Below are positions 1 through 5,925 of a DNA stretch of 14,484 bases, piece after piece. The position numbers were made by a program, and so were the translations under genes. Below the pieces are notes generated by a model that worked only from the letters and a program-made list of their open reading frames with translations, did not search any database and was not told the origin of the DNA. The stretch lies in contig CAZNKO010000023.1 of the NCBI GenBank assembly GCA_964573855.1, forward strand, positions 1 through 14,484. The letters run 5' to 3'. Every line of letters starts with the position of its first letter. Positions within the stretch are counted from its first letter, which is position 1. The stretch is from CAZNKO01 sp964573855 (lineage in GTDB: Bacteria > Patescibacteriota > Patescibacteriia > UBA9934 > GWF2-40-263).

Positions 1-719
1 CGCGAAAATGTGATCAGGAGCGTCGCGGCGAACAAAACCGTAAGACCGAGCGTCCAAAAGCGATAACGCTCGTAGCGATGGAATCGCGCGAGCCAAGCGA
101 GAAAAAATAACCCGACCACGAGAAACCCGCCAAACATATTTGGATGCGGGAAGGGGCCGTACGCTCGAAGGACGCGGCCACTCACGGTTTCGACCACAGA
201 GTCGCCCAGGACCGGAGCGGCGTGCGAGGCAAGCCCAAGCCAAGTCGAAGCCGGGCTCGTGCCGGAGAGAATCTGATACCAACCGAGGATCGATGGGATG
301 ACGAGCGAAAGCACGAATGCCCACGCAATCTGTTGCGGCTTCGTTCGCTCATCAAGAATAAGAATAAAGAGGAGAACCGCGGTTGCGAGATGGATCCAGC
401 TTGCGAAACTTAACGTGAGATCAACCGAGACGATCGAGAAGATGAGAGCAAGAACCGCGAGCGTTAAAGCTGGCCAAACGAGGGAGCGTGAATCTGAAGA
501 TAGTCTTGGCCGGCCGCGAAATAGAAAAGCCGCCAAAACCAGAAGTTCAACGGCATACACACTCAATTTCCCGTACTCCCAGATGTCCCCCCCGATCGTG
601 AGCTCTGAATAAATCCACCGCGTCTGCCACGGGAGGAGAAAAACCGCGGCAAGAAGAAAATGGTTTGCAAGGCTACCTCCCCTAACCCCTCCTAATTTAG
701 GAGGGGAATTACGCGACAT
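1..719 (-). CDS. O-antigen ligase / polysaccharide polymerase-like membrane protein, C-terminus outside window
   Basis: An open frame of 239 codons runs without a stop from an ATG at 717-719 to the window edge. The protein is strongly hydrophobic with several membrane segments. It carries a Gly-Pro-Phe-Pro-His-Pro-Asn stretch (His192, Pro193, Asn194) followed by a glycine-rich segment, as in the O-antigen ligase / Wzy polymerase superfamily. Such proteins join or polymerise lipid-linked sugar chains on the outer face of the membrane; that role is inferred. The ATG overlaps the last codons of the upstream nucleotidyltransferase gene, so the two are probably cotranscribed. Residues 6-15 (PPKLGGVRGG) are encoded by a dispersed repeat, so the native start may instead be just downstream, near SLANHF at residue 16. 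The 3' end is missing, so family membership rests on the N-terminal half. Confidence 0.72.
   Translation of the reverse strand, partial: MSRNSPPKLGGVRGGSLANHFLLAAVFLLPWQTRWIYSELTIGGDIWEYGKLSVYAVELLVLAAFLFRGRPRLSSDSRSLVWPALTLAVLALIFSIVSVDLTLSFASWIHLATAVLLFILILDERTKPQQIAWAFVLSLVIPSILGWYQILSGTSPASTWLGLASHAAPVLGDSVVETVSGRVLRAYGPFPHPNMFGGFLVVGLFFLAWLARFHRYERYRFWTLGLTVLFAATLLITFS
676..706. repeat. GGAGGGG-type dispersed palindromic repeat inside a CDS
   Basis: Read on the minus strand it is CCCCTCCTAAATTAGGAGGGG followed, after TTA, by GGGGAGG: a palindrome of two 8-base arms plus a partial arm. A close relative lies at 12573-12606 in front of argS. This copy spans the junction of two genes and is read through in frame as PPKLGGVRGG in the O-antigen-ligase-like protein. 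It may also bring a Shine-Dalgarno-like GGAGG. Confidence 0.7.
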
Positions 720-1638
720 ACTGCATCTGTAAATCATTCCACTTTTTCCGATATTCGTCCCGCCGATCATTGTCGTGGAATTTGAGCCACCGATCATTCA
801 CGACCACACGGGTATCCAAGTTCGCCATGGCGCGGATTTTCATCGGAAGTTTTTTATGCTGAAGCCGCCGCGCGAGAGTCTCAAACCAGCCGCCCGAGGG
901 CAAGACATGGCCGATGTCGAGAACAGATGACGGTTGGTGTTCGGGATGCGGTTCGCGTGAGAAAGCGTTCGGCAGCGTTTCCCGCACCCACGGATTCGCT
1001 CCAAGCAACCGCTGCATCACTCCATCTTTGTCGAGGACGGGAACGGCAGACGCGATCCAATAGGCAAGATACGGATCCCCTTCCGGCAAGCGCAGCGAGG
1101 CGAGATCGAGCGCGCCCGCGGACGCAAAAAAACTGAAACAAAACGGATCCACCGAGCGCTCCCCGGGCCGCGCACCGAAAAGCGCAAACGGTAAGACACC
1201 CCACAGGCGCGCAGACCAGACCGCCCCGGGACGCGCCACCACAAAAATATCAATGTCGGAATTCGGGCGCGTGTGCCACCAAGCAAGCGTGTTCACGGCC
1301 GCGACCGCACGCACAAACGGGAGCGCCGCAAGCCAACGCGCCGCGCGTTTCAATTTTCCAAACTTCCGCGCGGCGTCCACAAACCGTTCACGGCGGAGCC
1401 GCATCTGCTCCGCGACTCCGGATGAACCTCGCAGAGCCACGAATCCATCCTGCGCATCCACGCGTTCACGGAGCCAGGCATCTTTTTCAAGAGCCTCATG
1501 CACCTCCGCAAACGTATACGTTCGGCCAGGCGACCAAAGCCATTTCCAAAGCTCAAAAATTGTAAGCGGATACTCAAAGACCGCAAACCAGCACAGGGTC
1601 CTTACGATCGCACGGTCGAGTTCGCTCGAAAACTCCAT
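709..1638 (-). CDS. Nucleotidyltransferase-fold protein
   Basis: A 309-residue protein. The segment at residues 126-134 (NSDIDIFVV) matches the Ser-Asp-x-Asp metal-binding motif of the DNA polymerase beta / nucleotidyltransferase superfamily. The usual Gly-Ser of motif I is not obvious upstream (VAAVNTLAWW), so activity is uncertain. Residues 1-75 resemble a small helical or winged N-terminal domain (EYPLTIFELWKWL). The C-terminal 80 residues are basic and rich in Trp and Arg. The gene precedes and overlaps the O-antigen-ligase-like gene, so a role in surface polysaccharide metabolism is possible, but the substrate is unknown. The start codon directly abuts the repeat element at 1640-1768: the duplicated bases read TATG, and this ATG lies within them. 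No Shine-Dalgarno sequence is visible. Confidence 0.75.
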   Translation of the reverse strand: MEFSSELDRAIVRTLCWFAVFEYPLTIFELWKWLWSPGRTYTFAEVHEALEKDAWLRERVDAQDGFVALRGSSGVAEQMRLRRERFVDAARKFGKLKRAARWLAALPFVRAVAAVNTLAWWHTRPNSDIDIFVVARPGAVWSARLWGVLPFALFGARPGERSVDPFCFSFFASAGALDLASLRLPEGDPYLAYWIASAVPVLDKDGVMQRLLGANPWVRETLPNAFSREPHPEHQPSSVLDIGHVLPSGGWFETLARRLQHKKLPMKIRAMANLDTRVVVNDRWLKFHDNDRRDEYRKKWNDLQMQYVA

Positions 1639-1639
1639 A

Positions 1640-1768
1640 CCCCGTACTACAACCTCGACTTAATAAAATGTGTTTCTAGCCGTTTGGCAAGGAAATGGCG
1701 GTCCTGAATGGTTTGGAGATTTCTTTTCAGCATAAACATTCAGAAAATGTCGAGGTTGTAGTACGGGG
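1640..1768. mobile_element. MITE-like element, copy D (divergent), 129 bp
   Basis: Perfect 20-bp terminal inverted repeats (CCCCGTACTACAACCTCGAC at 1640-1659 and its complement at 1749-1768) bound a 129-bp segment. It is flanked on both sides by the direct repeat CATA (1636-1639 and 1769-1772). Inside are a hairpin GCCGTTT/AAATGGC (1679-1685 with 1693-1699, one G-T pair) and a dyad CTGAATG/CATTCAG (1704-1710 with 1737-1743). No credible ORF is present. The ends, size and 4-bp duplication match copies A to C, but the interior shows no clear similarity, so common origin is inferred from architecture. Confidence 0.75.
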
Positions 1769-1779
1769 CATACGAGCGC

Positions 1780-1788
1780 ATCTTAACA
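1780..1788 (-). promoter_or_regulatory. Possible extended -10 promoter, separated from its gene by copy D
   Basis: The minus strand reads TGTTAAGAT, fitting TG-n-TAnnnT. With copy D and one CATA removed, this -10 would lie 8 nt before the ATG of the nucleotidyltransferase gene, the same arrangement as TGCTATACT before the gene at 5911 once copy C is removed. No -35 box is evident. In the present sequence the element separates it from the start by about 140 nt, so the element would become a transcribed leader. Confidence 0.35.
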
Positions 1789-1822
1789 CACGGCCAAAAT
1801 GCTCTTTGCATATCCTGTGTAT

Positions 1823-1912
1823 AAAAATAGCCGAGACCGGAGATGCCTCTTTTCAGAGTTGTCTGCGAATGCAGACCGAAGAAAAGAGGTATCGAGGATC
1901 TCGGCTATTTTA
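1823..1912 (-). terminator. Long nested hairpin after yidC, probable terminator
   Basis: Eight bases after the yidC stop a three-tier hairpin begins. The outer stem is AAAATAGCCGAGA (1824-1836) with its perfect complement (1899-1911). The middle stem is GATGCCTCTTTTC (1842-1854) with GAAAAGAGGTATC (1881-1893). The inner stem is GTCTGC, loop GAAT, GCAGAC (1861-1876). On the minus strand the outer arm ends in ATTTTTA, as in an intrinsic terminator. At about 90 nt it is far larger than usual. The one imperfect middle-stem position is a G-U pair if transcribed from the plus strand but an A-C mismatch on the minus strand. Confidence 0.6.
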
Positions 1913-1919
1913 CAGCGAA

Positions 1920-2628
1920 TCACGCCGGCTTCACTTTTTTGTGAAAGACGAAAAATTGCTGGACAATCGAAATTGCATTGATCGCCACCCAGTAGAGCGT
2001 GAGACCGGCTGGGAGCGAGGNNNNNNNNNNTGAAGTACAGCATGGATTTGTTCATAGCCGCCATCATGTCCTCGTCCTTTGCCCCTTCTTTCTTGCGAAG
2101 CGCCGGTGGCGGGCGGCGGTTCATGAGCATTTTGGTTTGAAAAAATTGGAGGATACCCGCGAGGATCGCCATCGGAATGCTGACGCGCGCCAAATTCACG
2201 AGACCGATGAACAAGGGATTGATCTCCCCAGGATTTGGGACAAAGGAATAGAGGGCCGAGAGACTCTCTGGAAGCAAACCGTCACGGAGCACTTGATAGA
2301 GCGCGATCAGGATCGGGATCTGGATAATAAGCGGGAGGCAGGAGGAAAGCGGATTCACTTTTTCTTTCGTGTACACCTCCATCATCGCCTTCGCGAGCCC
2401 TTCTTTGTCGTCTTTGTGCTTCTCCTTCAGTCCATCGAGCTTGGGCTGTAATTCCTGAAGCGCCTTTTGAGATTTGAGGGACGCGTGCGTAAAGGGCCAC
2501 AGGATCAGTTTGATGACGATCGTGAGCACAATGATCGCAAACCCCATGTCCGCTCCTGGCAGAACATCGTAGAGCCAGATCAAAAGATTGAACATCGGCT
2601 GATAGAGGATCGCGTTGAAGATGTTCAT
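1920..2628 (-). CDS. yidC: Membrane protein insertase YidC/Oxa1, short form, interrupted by assembly gap
   Basis: YidC inserts membrane proteins with or without the Sec translocon. The frame begins MNIFNAILYQPMFN, a membrane segment with the conserved positive residue (TIVIKLILWPF) follows, then a charged cytoplasmic hairpin (LKSQKALQELQPKL...) and further hydrophobic segments (CLPLIIQIPILIALYQVL). It lacks the large periplasmic domain of the E. coli protein, as usual for Gram-positive and CPR forms. Ten Ns at 2021-2030 interrupt it. Beyond them the true frame is shifted and reads SLPAGLTLYWVAINAIS to a stop TGA at 1920-1922, a typical last membrane segment and tail. The real gap length must therefore be a multiple of three, not 10. 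The start lies 9 nt after the nusA stop, so cotranscription with nusA is likely; no clear Shine-Dalgarno sequence is seen. Confidence 0.93.
2021..2030. other. Assembly gap (10 N) inside yidC
   Basis: The run of ten Ns falls between codons for MLYF and SLPAGL of YidC. The two flanking frames do not match across 10 bases, so the number is a placeholder. Comparison with the family spacing suggests roughly 25 to 30 missing bases. Confidence 0.95.
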
Positions 2629-2637
2629 AGGAAAAGG

Positions 2638-3861
2638 CTATGAGGGCGTTGAGGGCTGTGAGGGTTGAGGCGCTTCTCCCCCTCCCGCCTCCTTTCCACC
2701 CTGCTCGGCAATGTTGATTTTCCATCCCGTGAGCCTGGCCGCGAGACGCACGTTCTGTCCGCCTTTGCCGATCGCAAGCGAGAGCTGGTCCGCGTCCACG
2801 TGGACCACGGAGGCATGTTCGGCTTCGTTCAATTCCACCCGATCCACTTTGGCCGGCGACAGGGCGTGCGAAATGAAACCCGCGGGGTCTTCACTCCACT
2901 CAATAATATCCACCTTTTCCCCGCCGAGCTCGGAGATAATCGTCTGGATGCGCGAGCCGCGCTGGCCGATGCAGGCGCCGATCGGATCGATCTGCGCGTC
3001 GCCGGTCCATACCGCGACCTTGGAGCGGGCGCCGGCCTCGCGGGCAATCGCCTTCACCTCCACGACCTTATCCCCGACTTCCGGAATTTCAATCTCAAAG
3101 AGTTTCCGCACCATTTCCTCCGCGGCGCGGGAGAGCAAAATCTCCGGGCCGCGGGTCGTGAGTGACACTTGGCGCACAAAAAACTTGAGGCGGGTGCCTG
3201 GGTTGTAGCGCTCGGTTGCGATCTGGTCCTCGGGCCGGACAATGCCGGTCGTACGCCCAAGATCCACCAGCACCACACGCCCTTCGCGACGCTGCACCGT
3301 GCCGACAATGAGCTGGCCCTCGAACTGCTTGAATTCGTTGAACACGATTTCGCGTTCAGCCTCGCGAAGTTTCTGGGTAATGACCTGCTTTGCGGTCATG
3401 GCCGCCATGCGACCGAAGGCTCCGGCCTGCGGGAGTTCCGTGCGGACCACCTCGCCGAGTTCCGCGTCGGGTTTCAATTTCTTCGCTTCCGAAATCATCA
3501 TGTCCGTTTTCGGATTGAAGCGCGGGCCCTCGTCTTCCTCGAGGGTGACGGCAGGCATGGCTTGCCCGCGCGCACGAGCATCTGCAAACTGAGCCGCCAG
3601 CGCCTCGGCGCGGGCCACCCGCTCGGCCTCCCAACGTTCAAGTTCGGCTGGATCGATATCCTCGACCACGGTCTTCACGTCAAACACGCGCACGTTGCCG
3701 GTTGCGGGATCGAATTCGGCCTCGACGTTCTGATTTTTATTCCCAAAATCCTTCCGATACGCGGCCGCGAGCGCGGCTTGGATTGCTTCTAACACGGACT
3801 CGTAGGCGAGCCCTTTTTCATCACAGATTTGTCGGATTGCTTGTTCAATGGGGGAGGACAT
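2638..3861 (-). CDS. nusA: Transcription elongation/termination factor NusA
   Basis: A 407-residue NusA, which binds RNA polymerase and nascent RNA and modulates pausing, termination and antitermination. The N-terminal polymerase-binding domain covers about residues 1-175. It appears to carry a charged Ala/Glu/Arg-rich insertion at about 72-115. The S1 domain is at about 180-235 (EGQLIVGTVQRREGRVVLVD). KH1 shows the GACIGQRGSR loop at 295-304 and KH2 the AIGKGGQN loop at 363-370. The start at 3861 is preferred over an upstream in-frame ATG at 3912 because it gives the family N-terminus (MSSPIEQAIRQICDEKG) and has AAAGGG six bases upstream. The C-terminal tail (EAPQPSQPSTPS) is encoded by repeated CCCTCA-like units and looks like absorbed repeat. 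The gene is followed closely by yidC rather than the usual infB. Confidence 0.96.
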   Translation of the reverse strand: MSSPIEQAIRQICDEKGLAYESVLEAIQAALAAAYRKDFGNKNQNVEAEFDPATGNVRVFDVKTVVEDIDPAELERWEAERVARAEALAAQFADARARGQAMPAVTLEEDEGPRFNPKTDMMISEAKKLKPDAELGEVVRTELPQAGAFGRMAAMTAKQVITQKLREAEREIVFNEFKQFEGQLIVGTVQRREGRVVLVDLGRTTGIVRPEDQIATERYNPGTRLKFFVRQVSLTTRGPEILLSRAAEEMVRKLFEIEIPEVGDKVVEVKAIAREAGARSKVAVWTGDAQIDPIGACIGQRGSRIQTIISELGGEKVDIIEWSEDPAGFISHALSPAKVDRVELNEAEHASVVHVDADQLSLAIGKGGQNVRLAARLTGWKINIAEQGGKEAGGGEAPQPSQPSTPS

Positions 3862-3914
3862 ACCGAACCCTTTAACAATGAAACCCGTCGTTTCCGACAG
3901 GTTCAGGTGCAAAT

Positions 3915-3943
3915 AAGATATCAGAACGAATGTGGGCTGTCAA
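3915..3943 (-). promoter_or_regulatory. Sigma-70-type promoter for nusA
   Basis: On the minus strand, -35 TTGACA (3938-3943) is separated by exactly 17 bp from -10 TATCTT (3915-3920). Predicted transcripts would start near 3908, giving a leader of about 47 nt that contains AAAGGG before the nusA start. The first four bases of the -35 box are the target duplication of copy A, so the element sits directly upstream of the promoter. Confidence 0.72.
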
Positions 3944-4074
3944 CCCCGTTAGAAATCCGTCTGTGATATACGTACATTTTGCTTCATTAAACCGGTTGGT
4001 GGTTTGCATAACGGATAAACGGTTGGGAAAAATTTCAACGCATTGAAATTTTTCCCGGAGGATTTCTAACGGGG
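3944..4074. mobile_element. MITE-like element, copy A, 131 bp
   Basis: Terminal inverted repeats CCCCGTTAGAAATCC (left) and GGATTTCTAACGGGG (right) bound 131 bp, flanked by direct repeats TCAA (3940-3943 and 4075-4078). A perfect internal hairpin, GGGAAAAATTTCAA (4025-4038), loop CGCA, with its complement (4043-4056), lies next to the right end. Copy B at 6862 differs at about 10 of 131 positions. An ORF on the minus strand spans the element but starts outside it in flanking DNA without a ribosome binding site, so I do not call a gene. The element separates yraN from the nusA promoter; both remain intact. Confidence 0.85.
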
Positions 4075-4449
4075 TCAACACTCGGCGGGTCCATCAATAG
4101 CGGGAAAGTGCAAAATCTCCGGGTCGCCGGTCTCCTTAAGCTGAATCGCGACGACGTCGAGCCGCCACGGACGATCCTCCCACTTCCGCTCTTCGATGTA
4201 CGCCTCGGCCGCTCGAGCCATATGACGGAACTTCGTGGGCGTGATTGAAGTCTCGGGAGGGCCGAACTCGTCCGTCTTCCGCGTCTTCACCTCCACAAAA
4301 ACGACCTCGTCGCCATCGCGGCACACCAGGTCGATTTCCCCAAAACGCGTTCGCGCCTGGCGTTCCATCACTTCCATCCCCTTCCCGCGCAAAAATTCCG
4401 CTGCTACCTCTTCCCCCTCGGTTCCAAACTCCCTCCGCAGATCCGTCAT
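4075..4449 (-). CDS. yraN: YraN family (UPF0102) endonuclease-fold protein
   Basis: A 124-residue protein with the full family signature: G-x-x-G-E near the N-terminus (GTEGEEVAAEFL), then RFGEIDLV at 35-42 and FVEVKTR at 51-57, then a C-terminal RLDVVAI strand. The Glu, Asp and Glu-x-Lys residues form a restriction-endonuclease-like active site. The family is almost universal in bacteria, and its cellular role remains poorly defined. The start at 4449 (MTDLRREFGTEGEE) is chosen over a longer frame because it matches the family length of about 120; upstream in-frame codons derive from a GGAAGT-type repeat. The stop TGA lies within the target duplication of copy A and would also be the stop in the empty site. 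The gene follows a membrane protein gene by 19 nt, probably in one transcript. Confidence 0.9.
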   Translation of the reverse strand: MTDLRREFGTEGEEVAAEFLRGKGMEVMERQARTRFGEIDLVCRDGDEVVFVEVKTRKTDEFGPPETSITPTKFRHMARAAEAYIEERKWEDRPWRLDVVAIQLKETGDPEILHFPAIDGPAEC

Positions 4450-4451
4450 AA

Positions 4452-4483
4452 TTCCGACTTCCGATTTCCTACTTCCGACTTCT
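4452..4483. repeat. Low-complexity GGAAGTCGGAAGT-type repeat
   Basis: On the minus strand the sequence alternates GGAAGT, AGGAAA and CGGAAGT units between two genes. It encodes the last residues and stop codon of the upstream membrane protein (KRSRK) and provides GGAA just before the yraN start. A related tract is at 4949-4981. Confidence 0.6.
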
Positions 4484-4894
4484 TTTTTTAGGCAAATACT
4501 TGTCCCGAAGCTCGAGCAAGGAATCGCGCGCCTTGGCCGCGGGTGTGACCTTGGTGGCAAAGCGCACGAGATACCAGGCCCACACGACGGCGCCGATCAA
4601 CCAGAAGAGGTACCAAAACCGTGCGCCAAAAAACCGGATATTTTCAAACAAGAAGAAAAAGAAGAACAGGCCAATGAGCCCCATGGTGACCGCCGCCTGG
4701 GCCGCGCGCTGCCAAAGCTGGTGCTTGTAGCGATCCGCACGCCAGCGGGAGGAAATGATGCGGGCGGCAATCCCGCCCAAAATCACCAAAGCAAAAAATC
4801 CGAAAAGAAGAATGGCCATCCGGTCGGAAATCGCGCCCGGATCCAGATCGAACCAGTAGTTCAAAGAGAGAAGAGGGCGAGGATCGAAAAACAT
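4469..4894 (-). CDS. Small multi-pass membrane protein, unknown function
   Basis: A 141-residue protein with three predicted membrane segments: about residues 26-46 (MAILLFGFFALVILGGIAA), 67-85 (AAVTMGLIGLFFFFFLF) and 91-110 (ARFWYLFWLIGAVVWAWYLV). A basic C-terminal tail ends KYLPKKRSRK. The first segment is preceded by a Trp/Asp-containing stretch. I do not recognise a named family; similar short membrane proteins beside yraN are plausible in CPR genomes, but I cannot confirm that here. A strong promoter lies upstream, giving a leader of about 17 nt without a clear Shine-Dalgarno sequence. The last codons are repeat-derived. Confidence 0.75.
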   Translation of the reverse strand: MFFDPRPLLSLNYWFDLDPGAISDRMAILLFGFFALVILGGIAARIISSRWRADRYKHQLWQRAAQAAVTMGLIGLFFFFFLFENIRFFGARFWYLFWLIGAVVWAWYLVRFATKVTPAAKARDSLLELRDKYLPKKRSRK

Positions 4895-4917
4895 AAAGTG
4901 ACGGAGTGATGAAGATG

Positions 4918-4946
4918 TTTATAACCCGAAAGATTGACCACGTCAA
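4918..4946 (-). promoter_or_regulatory. Sigma-70-type promoter for membrane protein / yraN
   Basis: On the minus strand, TTGACG (4941-4946) and TATAAA (4918-4923) are separated by 17 bp. The start codon at 4894 would be about 17 nt from the predicted start of transcription. The two hexamers match consensus at 5 of 6 positions each. Confidence 0.7.
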
Positions 4947-4948
4947 CT

Positions 4949-4981
4949 CCAACCTCCTATTTCCGACCTCCAACTTCCTAT
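4949..4981. repeat. Second GGAAGT/GGAGGT low-complexity tract
   Basis: Read on the minus strand the tract is ATAGGAAGTTGGAGGTCGGA followed by AATAGGAGGTTGG, made of degenerate 7-base units related to those at 4452-4483. It begins in the last codons of the methyltransferase gene and ends at the next promoter. Confidence 0.55.
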
Positions 4982-5532
4982 CTCGTAAACACGAGTCCCC
5001 AATGATATTTCCCTGCTTCAAATTCTTTCACGAACCGGAAGCCGGAGCGCTCCGCAAGTGGACGAATCTCAAGAGCGGTCACACGCCATGCCGAGGGAGG
5101 CCCGAGGGTTCCGGAGCCCGGTTTCCAATCAATGACAAGAAGTTTTCCGTCGGGGCGCAGCAGCCGCCGTGCTTCGGCGAAAACCGAGGGGCTCTTCTTC
5201 AACAGACGCCCAAGATTGTTTATGGAAGCGACGTTGAGCGATCCTTCCGGCACGTTCACACCGCCCGGCTTCTCAATGTCGCCCCAGACCGGCACCACGT
5301 ATCCCATCTGCTCCACGCGCGAGCGACTGTCAATCTGGTCGAGGGCCTTCTTCAAGATATCCACGGCATAGACCCGCCCGCCTTCCCCGACGACCGAGGC
5401 CGCAGGAAAGACAAAATGTCCGATCGAACCGCATCCGAAATCGGCGTAGTGCATGTCTTTCGTGAGACCGGCTTCCTCAAGCGCTGTGTACGGGTCGAGG
5501 ATCGCGCGACCAGTGGCGAGCATCACGGGCAT
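4978..5532 (-). CDS. Class I SAM-dependent methyltransferase
   Basis: A 184-residue Rossmann-fold methyltransferase. Motif I is YADFGCGSIGH at residues 29-39, where SAM binds. The acidic strand end is VYAVDI at 54-59, and WGDI at 83-86 would contact the adenine. NVASINNL at 100-107 occupies the motif IV position, and LLRPDGKLLVIDW (124-136) is the usual motif VI strand. The short N-terminus (ATGRAILDPYTALEEAGL) resembles small FkbM- or UbiE-like stand-alone enzymes; the substrate cannot be inferred. A second in-frame ATG lies three codons downstream at 5523. Neither start has a clear Shine-Dalgarno sequence. Upstream is a low-complexity repeat tract, and the next gene downstream has its own promoter. 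Confidence 0.87.
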   Translation of the reverse strand: MPVMLATGRAILDPYTALEEAGLTKDMHYADFGCGSIGHFVFPAASVVGEGGRVYAVDILKKALDQIDSRSRVEQMGYVVPVWGDIEKPGGVNVPEGSLNVASINNLGRLLKKSPSVFAEARRLLRPDGKLLVIDWKPGSGTLGPPSAWRVTALEIRPLAERSGFRFVKEFEAGKYHWGLVFTR

Positions 5533-5538
5533 AAGAGA

Positions 5539-5659
5539 AAAATCCGAAATGGAGAAAATCCGAAATCCGAAAAAACGGCTGAAAATTCTAAATCTAAATT
5601 TTTGTATTTCGGATTTCGTATTTCTTCAAATTTCGTATTTCGAATTTCGAATTTCATAA
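5539..5659. repeat. Low-complexity GAAATCCGAAAT / ATTTCGAATTTC tract
   Basis: The 120-bp intergenic stretch is built from degenerate units of 6 to 9 bases (ATTTCG, GAAATCCG), first in one orientation and then in the other. The two halves can therefore pair around the central A/T-rich part (AAATCCGAAAT with ATTTCGGATTT). No gene is seen in it. It might act as a weak terminator between the small membrane protein and the methyltransferase, but its AT richness contrasts with the rest of the window. Confidence 0.65.
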
Positions 5660-5911
5660 TCAACCTCGCACGAATATACTGGCGAATCCGGTCAAAATAT
5701 CAGAAATGATATTGGTCGCAATGAAGATGCCGATGAAGCAGATCAGGGCGCCGAGAAGTTTATAAAACGTCCGGGTACCCCCGGGCCCGAACTTCCTCTC
5801 GGCCCAGGCGATTTCTCCGAACCAGGAGCGGATGAGATCCGTCTTCCAGACAACGCAAAAGCCGACGACAATCACGATAAGTCCAAGAAGCACACGAAGG
5901 ATCGGATTCAT
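5660..5911 (-). CDS. Small two-segment membrane protein, unknown function
   Basis: An 83-residue protein with a hydrophobic segment at about residues 4-21 (ILRVLLGLIVIVVGFCVV) and a second at about 52-72 (LLGALICFIGIFIATNIISDI), joined by a short charged loop (RSWFGEIAWAERKFGPGG). I do not recognise a named family. The start ATG at 5911 lies 8 nt after TATACT and has no Shine-Dalgarno sequence, so a leaderless transcript is plausible. Copy C of the repeat element is inserted at the -10 box. Overall layout resembles the small membrane protein at 7000-7209, but sequence similarity is not evident. Confidence 0.75.
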   Translation of the reverse strand: MNPILRVLLGLIVIVVGFCVVWKTDLIRSWFGEIAWAERKFGPGGTRTFYKLLGALICFIGIFIATNIISDILTGFASIFVRG

Positions 5912-5919
5912 ACGGGAGT

Positions 5920-5925
5920 AGTATA
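5920..5925 (-). promoter_or_regulatory. -10 box TATACT split by copy C
   Basis: The minus strand reads TATACT eight bases before the ATG of the gene at 5911. Its TATA is the duplicated target of copy C. Joining the two flanks without the element restores TGCTATACT, an extended -10 promoter, for a leaderless transcript. In the present sequence the TG is replaced by the element end (GGGG), so promoter strength has probably changed. Confidence 0.5.

Noticed and set aside
1783..1919. C-terminal extension of YidC beyond 1920
   Set aside because: It results from the wrong frame after the 10-N gap. The correct frame ends at the TGA at 1920-1922 with a normal YidC tail.
3862..3912. Upstream NusA start at 3912
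   Set aside because: The extra 17 residues are unlike NusA N-termini and lie in the predicted leader, whose start of transcription is near 3908. The ATG at 3861 has AAAGGG at good spacing.
3944..4081. Minus-strand ORF across copies A and B giving similar short peptides (TPLEIL...KFQCVEIFPNRLS...)
   Set aside because: The start codons lie in flanking or duplicated bases, there is no ribosome binding site, and the similarity follows from the 92% DNA identity. Copy C has no equivalent frame.
4450..4560. N-terminal extension of YraN to 4560
   Set aside because: The extra codons overlap the preceding membrane protein gene and a simple repeat. The family begins near MTDLRREFG.
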